Source of the DNA: DATFVA01 sp963832355
Lineage (GTDB): Bacteria > Bacteroidota > Ignavibacteria > Ignavibacteriales > Ignavibacteriaceae
Length of the DNA stretch: 64,000 nucleotides
Assembly (NCBI GenBank): GCA_963832355.1
Contig: CAWHTX010000002.1
Span: 1-64,000 of the forward strand
Direction: 5' to 3'
Positions within the stretch are counted from its first letter, which is position 1, and the number at the start of each line of letters is the position of its first letter. Below the pieces are notes generated by a model. It worked only from the letters and a program-made list of their open reading frames with translations, did not search any database and was not told where the DNA came from. Position numbers and translations under genes: made by a program. Positions 43,950 to 52,785 of this stretch are shown piece after piece.

Positions 43950-45049
43950 GCGATCGTCTCCTCAGTTTCTGCATCGAAGAAGTGGAGCTTTTCGCTGTCC
44001 AGGATAATCTTACGCCTCGACCCGGCTGAAGGCACTTCACGCGCGGGGATCCTCGCAACAAACTGCATATTGTCCAGCTGGAAGTAAAGAAAAATTTCAT
44101 TGCCCATTGGTTCAACTACATCAAGTGTAACATCAAGGGTCATAGGATCGTTTCGGTCAGATGTTGCCGCATCATATATATCCTCGGGTCTTATTCCCAT
44201 CCATAATTCCTTATTCACGTATTTCCGGAGGTTATCTGATTTATTCGCGGGAAGGTTTATTTTCAGGTCGTTACCGGTGCTGTTAAATGACAAAGCACTG
44301 CCGTTTTCCAGTTTTCCCTTTATAAAATTCATAGAAGGACTGCCTATAAATCCTGCTACAAACCTGTTTGTGGGTTTATTATAAAGGTTTAATGGAGTAT
44401 CTACCTGGTTAACAATACCGTCTTTCATAATTACAATTCTTTCGCCCATAGTCATAGCTTCTGTCTGGTCGTGTGTTACATAAATCATTGTAGCGCCCAG
44501 ACTCTGATGCAGTTTTGATATCTCGGTACGCATCTGCACCCTTAGTTTTGCATCAAGATTGCTTAGAGGCTCATCAAATAGAAAGACTTTCGGCTTGCGT
44601 ACTATGGCTCTGCCGACTGCAACTCTCTGCCTCTGCCCTCCGGACAGTGCCTTTGGTTTCCTGTCGAGATATTCTTCAAGTCCTAATATTTTAGCCGCAT
44701 CAGTAACTCTTTCTTTAATCTCTTTCTTGTCGAATTTCCTGAGCTTAAGACCAAAAGCCATATTCTCATATACACTCATATGAGGATAAAGAGCATAATT
44801 CTGAAATACCATTGCTATATCCCTGTCTTTAGGCGATACATCATTTACCTTTTTACCGTCTATGAACAGTTCCCCTTCAGTTATTTCCTCAAGACCGGCA
44901 ATCATCCGCAGAGTAGTAGACTTACCGCAGCCGGAGGGACCGACAAGAACAACAAATTCTTTATCTTTTACTTCAATGTTTATGTCCTTTGCAGCAAGCT
45001 GCCCGCCCTCATAAACTTTTGTGACGTTTTTTAATACTACTTCAGCCAT
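43946..45049 (-). CDS. ugpC: ABC transporter ATP-binding protein, UgpC/MsmK/MalK type
   Basis: 367 aa. Walker A GPSGCGKST (38-46), Q-loop MVFQNYALYPHMSV, signature LSGGQRQRV (about 135-143), Walker B VFLFDEP and H-loop VTHDQTEAMTM. The C-terminal 130 residues are the TOBE/regulatory domain seen in sugar-import ATPases (LWMGIRPEDIY). Such ATPases often serve several carbohydrate importers; no permease or binding protein is encoded nearby, fitting an all-purpose ATPase. It overlaps aroA by eight bases, ending the operon that starts at ymdB. Confidence 0.93.
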   Translation of the reverse strand: MAEVVLKNVTKVYEGGQLAAKDINIEVKDKEFVVLVGPSGCGKSTTLRMIAGLEEITEGELFIDGKKVNDVSPKDRDIAMVFQNYALYPHMSVYENMAFGLKLRKFDKKEIKERVTDAAKILGLEEYLDRKPKALSGGQRQRVAVGRAIVRKPKVFLFDEPLSNLDAKLRVQMRTEISKLHQSLGATMIYVTHDQTEAMTMGERIVIMKDGIVNQVDTPLNLYNKPTNRFVAGFIGSPSMNFIKGKLENGSALSFNSTGNDLKINLPANKSDNLRKYVNKELWMGIRPEDIYDAATSDRNDPMTLDVTLDVVEPMGNEIFLYFQLDNMQFVARIPAREVPSAGSRRKIILDSEKLHFFDAETEETIA

Positions 45050-46332
45050 TGCTTACCTGGTTTAATTGTTGAAGAAATCCGGGGTTTGATATTTTGACAC
45101 AATCAAAATTATTGACTTTCCCGCCGTCTTTCAATATGGAAGATAAAATTCCAAAAGCCATAGCAATCCTGTGATCATCATAGCTGGCGAATGAAGGGTT
45201 ATGCTTCGTAATATGACCTGAGATTGAAAAACCATCCTCGTACTCTTCTATATCGAGACCTGTTAGTCTCAGATTCTCACAGACAGCTTTTATTCTGTCG
45301 CTTTCTTTAAACCTGAGTTCCTTTGCATTCTCTATTTTAAATTCGCCATCAGCAAAAATACCGGCAACAGCAAGGACGGGAATTTCATCAATAAAGTTTA
45401 CTATAGGGTAATCCTCAAGATCTATATTCTTTAAGCTGCTGCTTTTCACAAGTACATCACCATATATTTCACCCGCATTCTCTTTCTGGTTAACCATCCG
45501 GATATCAGCTCCCATTTTCTATTAATATTTCAAGAATTCCGGTTCGGGAAGTATTAAGTGAAACGTCTTTTACCAACAATTCCGATCTTTCAGACAACAA
45601 AGTCAGTATTATAAAATATACCGCAGACGAGATATCACCAGGAACAAAAAACTCTTTGGGTTCGGGGTAATTCTCCTTTGATACATACGAATAATATTTC
45701 CCATCCTTCACTTCAGTTTTAAGATCGAGCATTCTTTCAGTATGATTTCTTGAAGGCCACTGTTCAATTACAGTAGTTGTATCTTCAATGTGGAGTCCCG
45801 CCAGTAATACAGCACTCTTAACATGAGCACTCGCAACAGGAAGTTCGTAGGTTATCGGATTAAGTCGATCCGATGGCAATATATTCAGCGGAAGAGTAGA
45901 ATCCGGTGTGGCAGAAACCTTAGCTCCCATTGAAGTTAAAGGTACTATAATTCTTTTCATCGGTCTTGAAGATAGTGATCTGTCGCCTATTAATTTCGTT
46001 TCGAAATTCTGTGCGGCCAATATCCCGGTGATCAACCTGGCAAGAGTGCCCGAGTTGCCGGCATCAAGGGGGTCAGAGGATTTTGTAAAACCTTTATATC
46101 CTTTGCCGTCAATTAAAAAAGTACCACCTTTTTCCTCAATGGATACACCGAGCTGCTTAAAACACTTAATACAGGAAACGACATCCTCGCCCCGGGAAAG
46201 ATTTTTAATTTTAGAGGTACCTTCAGCAAGACTGGAAAGCATGACTGCCCTGTGAGAGATTGATTTATCTCCCGGCAGTATTAGTTCACCCTTAACCTGT
46301 GAAATCCTGTTGAAGACATGTGTGTTTTTCAT
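45042..46332 (-). CDS. aroA: 3-phosphoshikimate 1-carboxyvinyltransferase (frameshifted)
   Basis: EPSP synthase of the shikimate pathway: joins PEP to shikimate-3-phosphate. The N-terminal segment from ATG 46332 has LPGDKSISHRAVML (about 19-32), LDAGNSGTLARL and SLSSRPMKR. It stops early at 45505. The C-terminal segment, in the next frame, has FIDEIPVLAVA, LRFKESDRI and DDHRIAMAF. Dropping one A from the AAAA run near 45517-45520 gives ILIEMGADI across the join and a protein of about 429 aa, the normal AroA length. The start overlaps the trmH stop (ATGA). Loss of aroA would cause aromatic auxotrophy, so an assembly error is likely. Confidence 0.92.
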
Positions 46333-46916
46333 TTTTTAAGCCAGTCCTCTGCTTTTTCAAGTAATTCCTCATTTAATTCCCCGGTATTATACATTCCTTT
46401 TTCAAGTCTTTGCCGCAGAGCTTCATATAGAATTACAGCCGAGGCCACCGAGACATTCAGACTCTGAACCATTCCGAACATAGGTATCATAAATGTTGCA
46501 TCGGCTGCTTCAGCAGCTTCCTCAGATACTCCCCTGTGTTCATTGCCCAGAACAACAGCAGACTTTTCTGTCAGGTCCAGGTCGAACAGACTCCGGGAAT
46601 TCTCATTAAGAGCCGAAGCATAGATCTTAAAGCCGCCTGCGCGTAATTGAGAATAGCATTCATCTATGGTTTTATACTTTTCTTTCTCAACCCATTTGAA
46701 AGCAGAAGCCGAAGATTTTTTCCCGATCTTTGGAAACTGATCGACATTATAAACGAGTGAAACCTTTGGTACTCCCACGGCATCGCAGGTTCTGAATATA
46801 GCGCTAACGTTATGAGGATCGTGAATGTTTTCGATAACAACTCTTAACGAATCCTGACGTGCGCCAAGGACCCTGTTAATTTTTGCCGTTCTCTTCTCAG
46901 TTCTGATACTTTTCAC
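46329..46916 (-). CDS. trmH: tRNA (guanosine-2'-O)-methyltransferase, TrmH type
   Basis: 195 aa, GTG start. SPOUT-class motifs: VIENIHDPHNVSAIFRTCDAVGV (about 28-50), VVLGNEHRGVSEEA, and the knot motif IPMFGMVQSLNVSVASAVILYEALRQR. These fit TrmH, which methylates the ribose of G18 in tRNA; a 23S rRNA enzyme of the SpoU family cannot be excluded. It shares one base with the HicB-like gene upstream and four with aroA downstream. Confidence 0.88.
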   Translation of the reverse strand: MKSIRTEKRTAKINRVLGARQDSLRVVIENIHDPHNVSAIFRTCDAVGVPKVSLVYNVDQFPKIGKKSSASAFKWVEKEKYKTIDECYSQLRAGGFKIYASALNENSRSLFDLDLTEKSAVVLGNEHRGVSEEAAEAADATFMIPMFGMVQSLNVSVASAVILYEALRQRLEKGMYNTGELNEELLEKAEDWLKK

Positions 46917-47146
46917 TAACTGCTTTTATTAAATACTAATTTGTAGACAATTTTATTTTTACCTGTACGTGCTCTGTCTATTTTAAATTTTTCTTTTGAG
47001 CTTATTTTGAGGTAATACGCCGCAAGATCGGTTATTTTATCCATAACGGTATCCTCATCATGAGCCCACGACTCACATCCTCTTATTCCGGGTATCTCAG
47101 CCGTATACCCGTCATCGGTTTTCCTCACAATTATATCCAGTATCAT
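46916..47146 (-). CDS. HicB-like small protein
   Basis: 76 aa. The N-terminal half VRKTDDGYTAEIPGIRGCESWAHDEDTVMDKI follows the HicB-type RNase-H-like pattern (YxAxIPxxxGCxxxGxTxxEAxxNI), with W-A-H-D in place of the common glycine. No HicA gene lies on either side, and there is no C-terminal DNA-binding domain, so a toxin-antitoxin role is doubtful. It overlaps trmH by one base, suggesting co-expression with it. It may be an orphan HicB-fold protein with a different task. Confidence 0.75.
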   Translation of the reverse strand: MILDIIVRKTDDGYTAEIPGIRGCESWAHDEDTVMDKITDLAAYYLKISSKEKFKIDRARTGKNKIVYKLVFNKSS

Positions 47147-47223
47147 AATTATATCTTCTCCGTATTGTCCTTCAGCCCATCTCCTTTTTGAGATCTCTGC
47201 GGACGATACCTATGGTCCTTTAA

Positions 47224-48075
47224 CTACGATTCGCCGAGAACGATTTTTACGCTCGCGCTTGCACCGATCCGGTCTGCTCCGCTGGCAACCATTGCTTCCG
47301 CATCCTCGCGTGACCGTATTCCTCCGGAAGCTTTAACGCCAACTCCCGCACCGACAACATATTTCATAAGCGCAACATCACCAACCGTTGCTCCTCCTTT
47401 TGAAAATCCCGTAGATGTCTTAACAAAATCGGCGCCTGCCTTCTTTACCAGCACACAGGCTTTTATTTTCTCTTCATCGGTCAGTAACACAGTTTCGAGA
47501 ATTACTTTTGAAATGACATGGCGTTTTCTGGCAGTCTGCGCTACCTGGTATATATCATTATATACATAATCATAATCACCTGCTTTCAATCTTCCGATAT
47601 TTATAACCATATCTACTTCAGCGGCTCCGTTCTCAATAGCCTGTTCCGCTTCAAACTTCTTAACCTCGGTTGTAGTAGCCCCGAGAGGAAATCCGATTAC
47701 GGTACATACCTTTACGTCACTGCCTTTAAGCTGTTCACTGCACAATGGAACGAATGACGGATTAACACACACAGAGGCAAAATTATATTTCCTTGCTTCA
47801 CCGCATAGTTTGGTTATATCTTCGGTAGTAGCTTCAGGCTTCAGCACTGTATGGTCAATCATTCCCGCAATTTTCTTATCCTGAAGTACCTGCCCTACAC
47901 CTATCCCTGCAGAGATCCTTTCGGCACCGACATTAACTATATTATTTACAGCTTTCGGCTGGGTAACCACATTAGTTTCCCATCCCTTGCAGGATTCTGT
48001 TTTGCAGTAAAAGTCGCGCAGCGTTTTTTCAAGAAATTCCTGTGAAACTTCCTCTGTTGAAATATCATATTTCAT
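47224..48075 (-). CDS. deoC: Deoxyribose-phosphate aldolase
   Basis: 283 aa from ATG 48075, one base after the folD stop, with GGTGGA upstream; an earlier start would lie inside folD. The DeoC barrel begins at about residue 65 with MIDHTVLKPEAT. The Schiff-base lysine is in DFVKTSTGFSKGGAT, and GVKASGGIRSREDA and CTVIGFPLG are present. It cleaves 2-deoxyribose 5-phosphate to glyceraldehyde 3-phosphate and acetaldehyde. The first 60 residues are an extension with two Cys (YCKTESCKG) not found in short DeoC proteins. Confidence 0.95.
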   Translation of the reverse strand: MKYDISTEEVSQEFLEKTLRDFYCKTESCKGWETNVVTQPKAVNNIVNVGAERISAGIGVGQVLQDKKIAGMIDHTVLKPEATTEDITKLCGEARKYNFASVCVNPSFVPLCSEQLKGSDVKVCTVIGFPLGATTTEVKKFEAEQAIENGAAEVDMVINIGRLKAGDYDYVYNDIYQVAQTARKRHVISKVILETVLLTDEEKIKACVLVKKAGADFVKTSTGFSKGGATVGDVALMKYVVGAGVGVKASGGIRSREDAEAMVASGADRIGASASVKIVLGES

Positions 48076-48076
48076 A

Positions 48077-48955
48077 TCATCCACCGTATTTTTGATAAGC
48101 TTTGAATGTATTCTGAAGCAGCATGGCACGTGTCATAGGACCCACGCCGCCGGGGACAGGCGTAATATATGAACTTTTTTTTGAAACATTTTCAAAATCT
48201 ACATCACCCGTCAGTCTGTATCCTTTTGATTTTGAAGGGTCATCTACCCGGTTAATTCCGACATCGATAACAACAACTCCATCCTTCACCATATCAGCCT
48301 TCACAAAATCAGCTCTCCCTATAGCGGCAATCAGGATGTCGGCCTGTTTCGTATAATCCTGAAGATTCTTTGCAGCTGAATGGCATATAGTAACAACCGA
48401 ATTGGCATGGTCTTTTTTCTGGAGCATTATATTGGCTATGGGTTTGCCCACGATATTGCTTCTGCCAAGTACAACAACGTGCTTTCCTTTTGTTTCGATA
48501 TTATATCGAATCAGCAGTTCCTGTATACCCGCAGGTGTGCAGGAAGCAAATGTATCTTTCCCGATAACAAGGTTACCAAGGCTTGTGGGACTAAAGCCAT
48601 CGACATCCTTTTTAGGTGAGATCGCCTCAATTATCTTATTCTCATCTATATGTTTAGGGAGAGGAAGCTGAACAAGAATCCCGTGAAAATCAGGATCGTC
48701 GTTATATTTCTTAACAAGTGCCAGCAGATCGTTTTCAGATATATCCGCAGAATGAAATTCGGCTTTGGTTCTCATCCCGATTTCTTCACAATCCTTAATT
48801 TTGCTTCTGACATATACCTGTGAGGCAGGATCTTCACCAACGAGGATAGTGACAAGTCCCGGTTCATTTTTCCCTTCAGCTTTGAGTTTGTCAATCTTCT
48901 GTTTCAGTTCTTCTCTTATATCTGCAGCTGTCTTTTTTCCGTCAATTATAGTCAT
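48077..48955 (-). CDS. folD: Bifunctional methylenetetrahydrofolate dehydrogenase/cyclohydrolase
   Basis: 292 aa. Motifs: VGEDPASQVYVRSKIKDCEEIGM with the catalytic Y-x3-K (about 49-53), ILVQLPLPKHIDE, DVDGF, CTPAGIQELL, the NADP Rossmann motif VVLGRSNIVGKP, and TPVPGGVGPMTRAML. It interconverts 5,10-methylene- and 10-formyl-tetrahydrofolate in one-carbon metabolism. It lies 18 bases after the methyltransferase gene. Confidence 0.97.
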   Translation of the reverse strand: MTIIDGKKTAADIREELKQKIDKLKAEGKNEPGLVTILVGEDPASQVYVRSKIKDCEEIGMRTKAEFHSADISENDLLALVKKYNDDPDFHGILVQLPLPKHIDENKIIEAISPKKDVDGFSPTSLGNLVIGKDTFASCTPAGIQELLIRYNIETKGKHVVVLGRSNIVGKPIANIMLQKKDHANSVVTICHSAAKNLQDYTKQADILIAAIGRADFVKADMVKDGVVVIDVGINRVDDPSKSKGYRLTGDVDFENVSKKSSYITPVPGGVGPMTRAMLLQNTFKAYQKYGG

Positions 48956-48973
48956 TGCGCTTTTTTTCTTTCC

Positions 48974-49984
48974 TCATTTAATTTCATTTAATTGATTCAG
49001 CTTTGAAAAATCATAATTATAATTCCGGGTTAAATATCTTTTTATCTTTTTGTCGGCAAGTATCTCTTCCGCAAAGGGATTTGAATTCTGCCACCCGGTC
49101 AGTTTATTCTGCCTGTAATTTTCGAGTCTTCTCAGTGTTATTTCACAAAAGACGGGATCAATATCAATAGTATAACAGGTCCGCTCACCAATTTCTGCTG
49201 CCAGCAGAGTTGTGCCCGAATGTGAAAAGAAATCTATTACCAGGTCTTTAGGTCTGCTGCCCGAATTAATTATCCTTTGTATCGCCTTCAAAGGTTTCTG
49301 AGCGTAGCAGCCATTGATATTTTCATTCATACGGTAAAAGATCTGCTGAACATCCACCCAGACATTGCCGGCCCGGATAAATTCAGATTTACTCCTTTCA
49401 AAATTCTGCGTGGTTTTACCGTTAACTTTCTTGTAATAACCGTTCATTATTTTAGGGATATCTGTGTATTCGGCTTCAGTATTATAAAGCGGCTTTCCCT
49501 TTGTGTAATACAGAAGTTCCTGGCGCACCGCCATCCAGTTTTTCTGGGTACCGTATCCTCTCTGGTTTCTCATCGTTATAAAACTTCTGGATGAAAATCC
49601 GGAATCACGCATCATAATTATGAAATCAGCAAGAGGCTGAAAATGTTTATTCTGGTCTGCGCCGAGCCACACGTAAAGTGAAGCATCTCCGGCAAGAAAA
49701 TCGTAGGTATTTTTAATCCACAATCTGCTCCATTCAATGAACTCCTCAACATCCGTTTCTTTGAATGCAACAAAATTATAAGGGGGATCGTGAACTGCAA
49801 GTACTGCTTTTTTTTTGCCTTTAAGAGATTTCACTGACTGTGCATCTGCGCTGTCGAGACAGGCTATTTTATGTCCAGATATGCTGTCTTCGTAGATATC
49901 ACCATACTTAAATCGTGAATAAGGCAGCAGTAACTTATGGAGTTTTTCATCGAGATCGATCCTTGGAAGCGGAAAATTTATCAT
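48974..49984 (-). CDS. Solitary DNA N4/N6 (beta-class) methyltransferase
   Basis: 336 aa. Catalytic motif IV is DPPYN (66-70). The AdoMet motif I comes later, in DFFSHSGTTLLAAE (FSHSGTT at 253-259), so the order is the beta/group type. FSHSGTT replaces the common F.GSGTT. YTIDIDPVFCEI follows as the acidic AdoMet-binding strand. No restriction endonuclease or specificity subunit is adjacent. It is embedded in a housekeeping operon between ymdB-like and folD (gaps of six and 18 bases), which suggests a chromosomal orphan methylase rather than a mobile R-M system. Target sequence unknown. Confidence 0.88.
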   Translation of the reverse strand: MINFPLPRIDLDEKLHKLLLPYSRFKYGDIYEDSISGHKIACLDSADAQSVKSLKGKKKAVLAVHDPPYNFVAFKETDVEEFIEWSRLWIKNTYDFLAGDASLYVWLGADQNKHFQPLADFIIMMRDSGFSSRSFITMRNQRGYGTQKNWMAVRQELLYYTKGKPLYNTEAEYTDIPKIMNGYYKKVNGKTTQNFERSKSEFIRAGNVWVDVQQIFYRMNENINGCYAQKPLKAIQRIINSGSRPKDLVIDFFSHSGTTLLAAEIGERTCYTIDIDPVFCEITLRRLENYRQNKLTGWQNSNPFAEEILADKKIKRYLTRNYNYDFSKLNQLNEIK

Positions 49985-49990
49985 ACAATC

Positions 49991-50794
49991 TTATTCTGCT
50001 TTTTTAACAAACTCCGGGAAAAGTATCTTTTCAATCTCAACGGTTTTCCCTGTTTCTGTATCGATCTTAAACAGCATACCGCATATATGCACATCGTTCT
50101 GGGCAGTTTCGTATTTCTGAGGTGTCTGATAAAGGAACCTGTTTATTGCCGCAACGGTTTTCATACCTATAACGGAGTCATAAGGACCCGTCATTCCAAC
50201 ATCGGTAATGTACCCGGTACCCATAGGGAAGATCCTTTCATCATTTGTCTGGATGTGGGTATGGGTTCCGACCATCACACTGACTTTTCCGTCCAGGTAA
50301 TTAACAAGGGCAAGTTTTTCAGCAGTAGCCTCTGCGTGAAAATCAATAAAAATTATGTTTGTTTCTTCTCTGAGTTTTGGAATTATCCAGTCACAAGTGC
50401 GGAAAGGATCATCTATGGTTGCCATAAAAGTTCTGCCCTGAAGGTTCATTACAGCCACTTTACCTTTCTTTGTTTCGGCAAAATAGTAACCGTTTCCGTA
50501 AGTTCCACGGGGATAATTCAGAGGTCGTAATGCGCGGGGTTCATTTTTGAGGTAATCCTGCGACTGATGTTTGTCCCATGTATGATTACCTCCGGTAATT
50601 ACATGCACCCCGAGATTAAAAAGAACCTCTCCCTCTTTAGTAGTACATCCTTTACCGTCTGAAGCATTTTCACCATTTGCTATAACAAGATCGGGTTTAT
50701 ATTTCTGGATAAGTCCCGGCAGCCATGTCTGCACCATTTCCATACCGGGTTTTCCAACAATATCCCCGATAAACAGAATATTAAGTTGATTCAT
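49991..50794 (-). CDS. ymdB: YmdB-family metallophosphoesterase
   Basis: 267 aa from ATG 50794, chosen for GGTGA just upstream; ATG 50803 has none. Metal-site motifs: ILFIGDIVGKPG (5-16), VIANGENASDGKG, TGGNHTWDK and DFHAEATAEK...VGTHTHIQTNDERI. This is the TIGR00282/YmdB type; B. subtilis YmdB hydrolyses 2',3'-cyclic nucleotides and affects biofilm genes. First gene of the eight-gene minus operon ending with the ugpC-like gene. Confidence 0.93.
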   Translation of the reverse strand: MNQLNILFIGDIVGKPGMEMVQTWLPGLIQKYKPDLVIANGENASDGKGCTTKEGEVLFNLGVHVITGGNHTWDKHQSQDYLKNEPRALRPLNYPRGTYGNGYYFAETKKGKVAVMNLQGRTFMATIDDPFRTCDWIIPKLREETNIIFIDFHAEATAEKLALVNYLDGKVSVMVGTHTHIQTNDERIFPMGTGYITDVGMTGPYDSVIGMKTVAAINRFLYQTPQKYETAQNDVHICGMLFKIDTETGKTVEIEKILFPEFVKKAE

Positions 50795-51055
50795 AATCAC
50801 CATAAAGTAATTTATAAATATATTGAAAACGTGACAGAATTAAAAAAATGATGCGGGTATACCCCGGCAGGAAAGACCGGATTCAGCTGTGCTTAATGGA
50901 GCAGTATTGTAATCAGATACACGTTGAAACTAATTCTTTATAGCTGCACTCTCTACCGCCCCCGATAAATGAATTAACATTCAGACCTGCTGAGAAAGTA
51001 ATTGGTTGAAACAATTTTCTCAGAAAATATTATCTTTGGGAAACCGATTGGAAAA

Positions 51056-52784
51056 ATGCAAAAAGACTCTCTTGAAATACCCCTCGAACAGGCCTCTTTC
51101 TCTATAATTGATGTTGAGACGACAGGATTATCTGCCCGGCATAATCATATAATTGAGATTGGTATTGTAAAGGTTTCAGATCTTAAGATCAGGGAAACTT
51201 ACCATTCGATGATAAATCCCGGAAGGCCGATCCCCTACTATATTTCTCAATTCACGGGGATAAATGATGATGATGTTTACGATGCACCCTTCTTCGAAGA
51301 TGCTGCCGATGAGATACTGGATTTCATATCTGAAGATATCATCGGGGGACACAATTTCTCTTTCGATAAAAGCTTCCTTAAAAGGGAATTCCTCTATTCC
51401 GGCAAGGGAATGCTCTATAACAGGGATATCTGCACGCTTAAACTGGCGAGAAGAATGTACCCTGATCTTCGAAGCAAATCATTATCAAATATGTGCAGAC
51501 ATTTTAAGCTTCATAACGAAAATTCTCATCGTGCATTATCAGACGCTAAAGTGACGGCGCAATTATTGATCCGGATGATTGAAGAACTGAGAGACAAACA
51601 AAATATTAATACAGTTGATGAACTTCTCAGCTATCATAAAAAACCCGCCGTAAAGGAGAAAGTTAAAAGCATAAAGGAACCGCTGAGAGAATATGCAGCA
51701 GGACTTCCGCAGGCACCCGGCATATATTATTTCCTTAACTCAAAGGGAAAAATAATTTATATCGGGAAAGCAAAATCTCTGCGTGACAGGATAAAATCAT
51801 ATTTTTCCCCAACCGCTCCCCGCAAAGCTAAAAAGATTGTGCAGCAGGCTTCACGTATCAAAATAGAGATAACGAATACGGAACTTACTGCCCTGCTGAT
51901 GGAGGCTGAGTCAATAAAGCTTGTTAATCCCCGCCACAATACCCAGCTTAAGGAGTACGGGAATAAATACTTCCTGAGGATAGATGAGGCTGATCATTTC
52001 CCGGGCATCGAGATATGCAATTATTTCGATTTTGACGGAAGAGATTACTTCGGACTCTTCATCACTAAAAAGAAAGCAAATGCCCTGCTTGAAATGCTCC
52101 ATAAAACATTTGCTTTAAGAGAATGCAATGATCTGGAATTTAGTAAAGAAAAAGTCTGTTTCCTTGCCGATATTGAAAGATGTCTTGCCCCCTGTATAAA
52201 AAAATCCAGAGAAGAGTATGATGAGGAGCTGCAAAAAGTTTATGAATTCCTCTACGGGAGGAATCAGTTTGCGCTTGAACCGACTTCTTAACAAGATGAA
52301 GGAGTACTCCGACAAACAGAAATATGAAAAAGCTGCCGAGGTTAAGGAAGTAATAGATATGATCCTTAACCAGACATACAAATCATCGGTACTGGCTGAG
52401 CCTGTGAACAAGGCTAATGTACTTTTTGAAGTCAGAGGCAGTTTTGAAAACGATTATATGCTGCTTCTTGCCGGGAAGATATTTATAAAGAAATACACGG
52501 TGAATGGTGAAGATCATTTCGAAGAAGCACTGGAGGATTATTTCAGCGGGGCTATAAATTTGTCTGTCCTGCCCGGTGAAGAAGATCTTGAAAAAATGAA
52601 AATCACTCTGAACTGGCTTATTAAGAACAGGGACCTGGTACGCGTTTTTTATCTAAAAGAATACAGCAGTAAGGAAGAGCTCTACACAAAAATATCATCA
52701 GCCAATTTCAAATCCGCCCCCTCCCCCGAAATTTACTACGACATAAAAGAATTTATGACCCACGAAACCAGGGAAAGTATCTGA
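51056..52784 (+). CDS. DnaQ-type exonuclease fused to a UvrC-like GIY-YIG endonuclease (frameshifted)
   Basis: About 575 aa after repair. The DEDDh exonuclease domain covers residues about 10-180 (FSIIDVETTGL, GHNFSFDKSFL, HRALSDAKVT). The GIY-YIG domain lies at about 215-300 (APGIYYFLNSKGKIIYIGKAKSLRDRI), followed by a UvrC-like Cys set (CFLADIERCLAPC) and a UVR motif (KQKYEKAAEVKEVID). The UvrC RNase-H part is absent. The main frame hits TAA at 52289-52291. Reading ACCG as ACG near 52279-52283 joins FALE to RLLNKMKEY in the frame that ends at 52784. ATG 51056 starts next to the exonuclease core; a TTG at 51002 is also possible. Such fusions act in DNA repair. Confidence 0.85.
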
Positions 52785-52785
52785 C

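Noticed and set aside
46916..47146. Type II toxin-antitoxin pair
   Set aside because: Only the HicB-like half is found; both neighbours are clear metabolic or RNA-modification genes.
12217..52784. Programmed +1 frameshifting as the explanation of the six broken genes
   Set aside because: The sites share no common slippery sequence or stop-codon context, and the affected genes have no history of recoding. Insertion errors explain them more simply.
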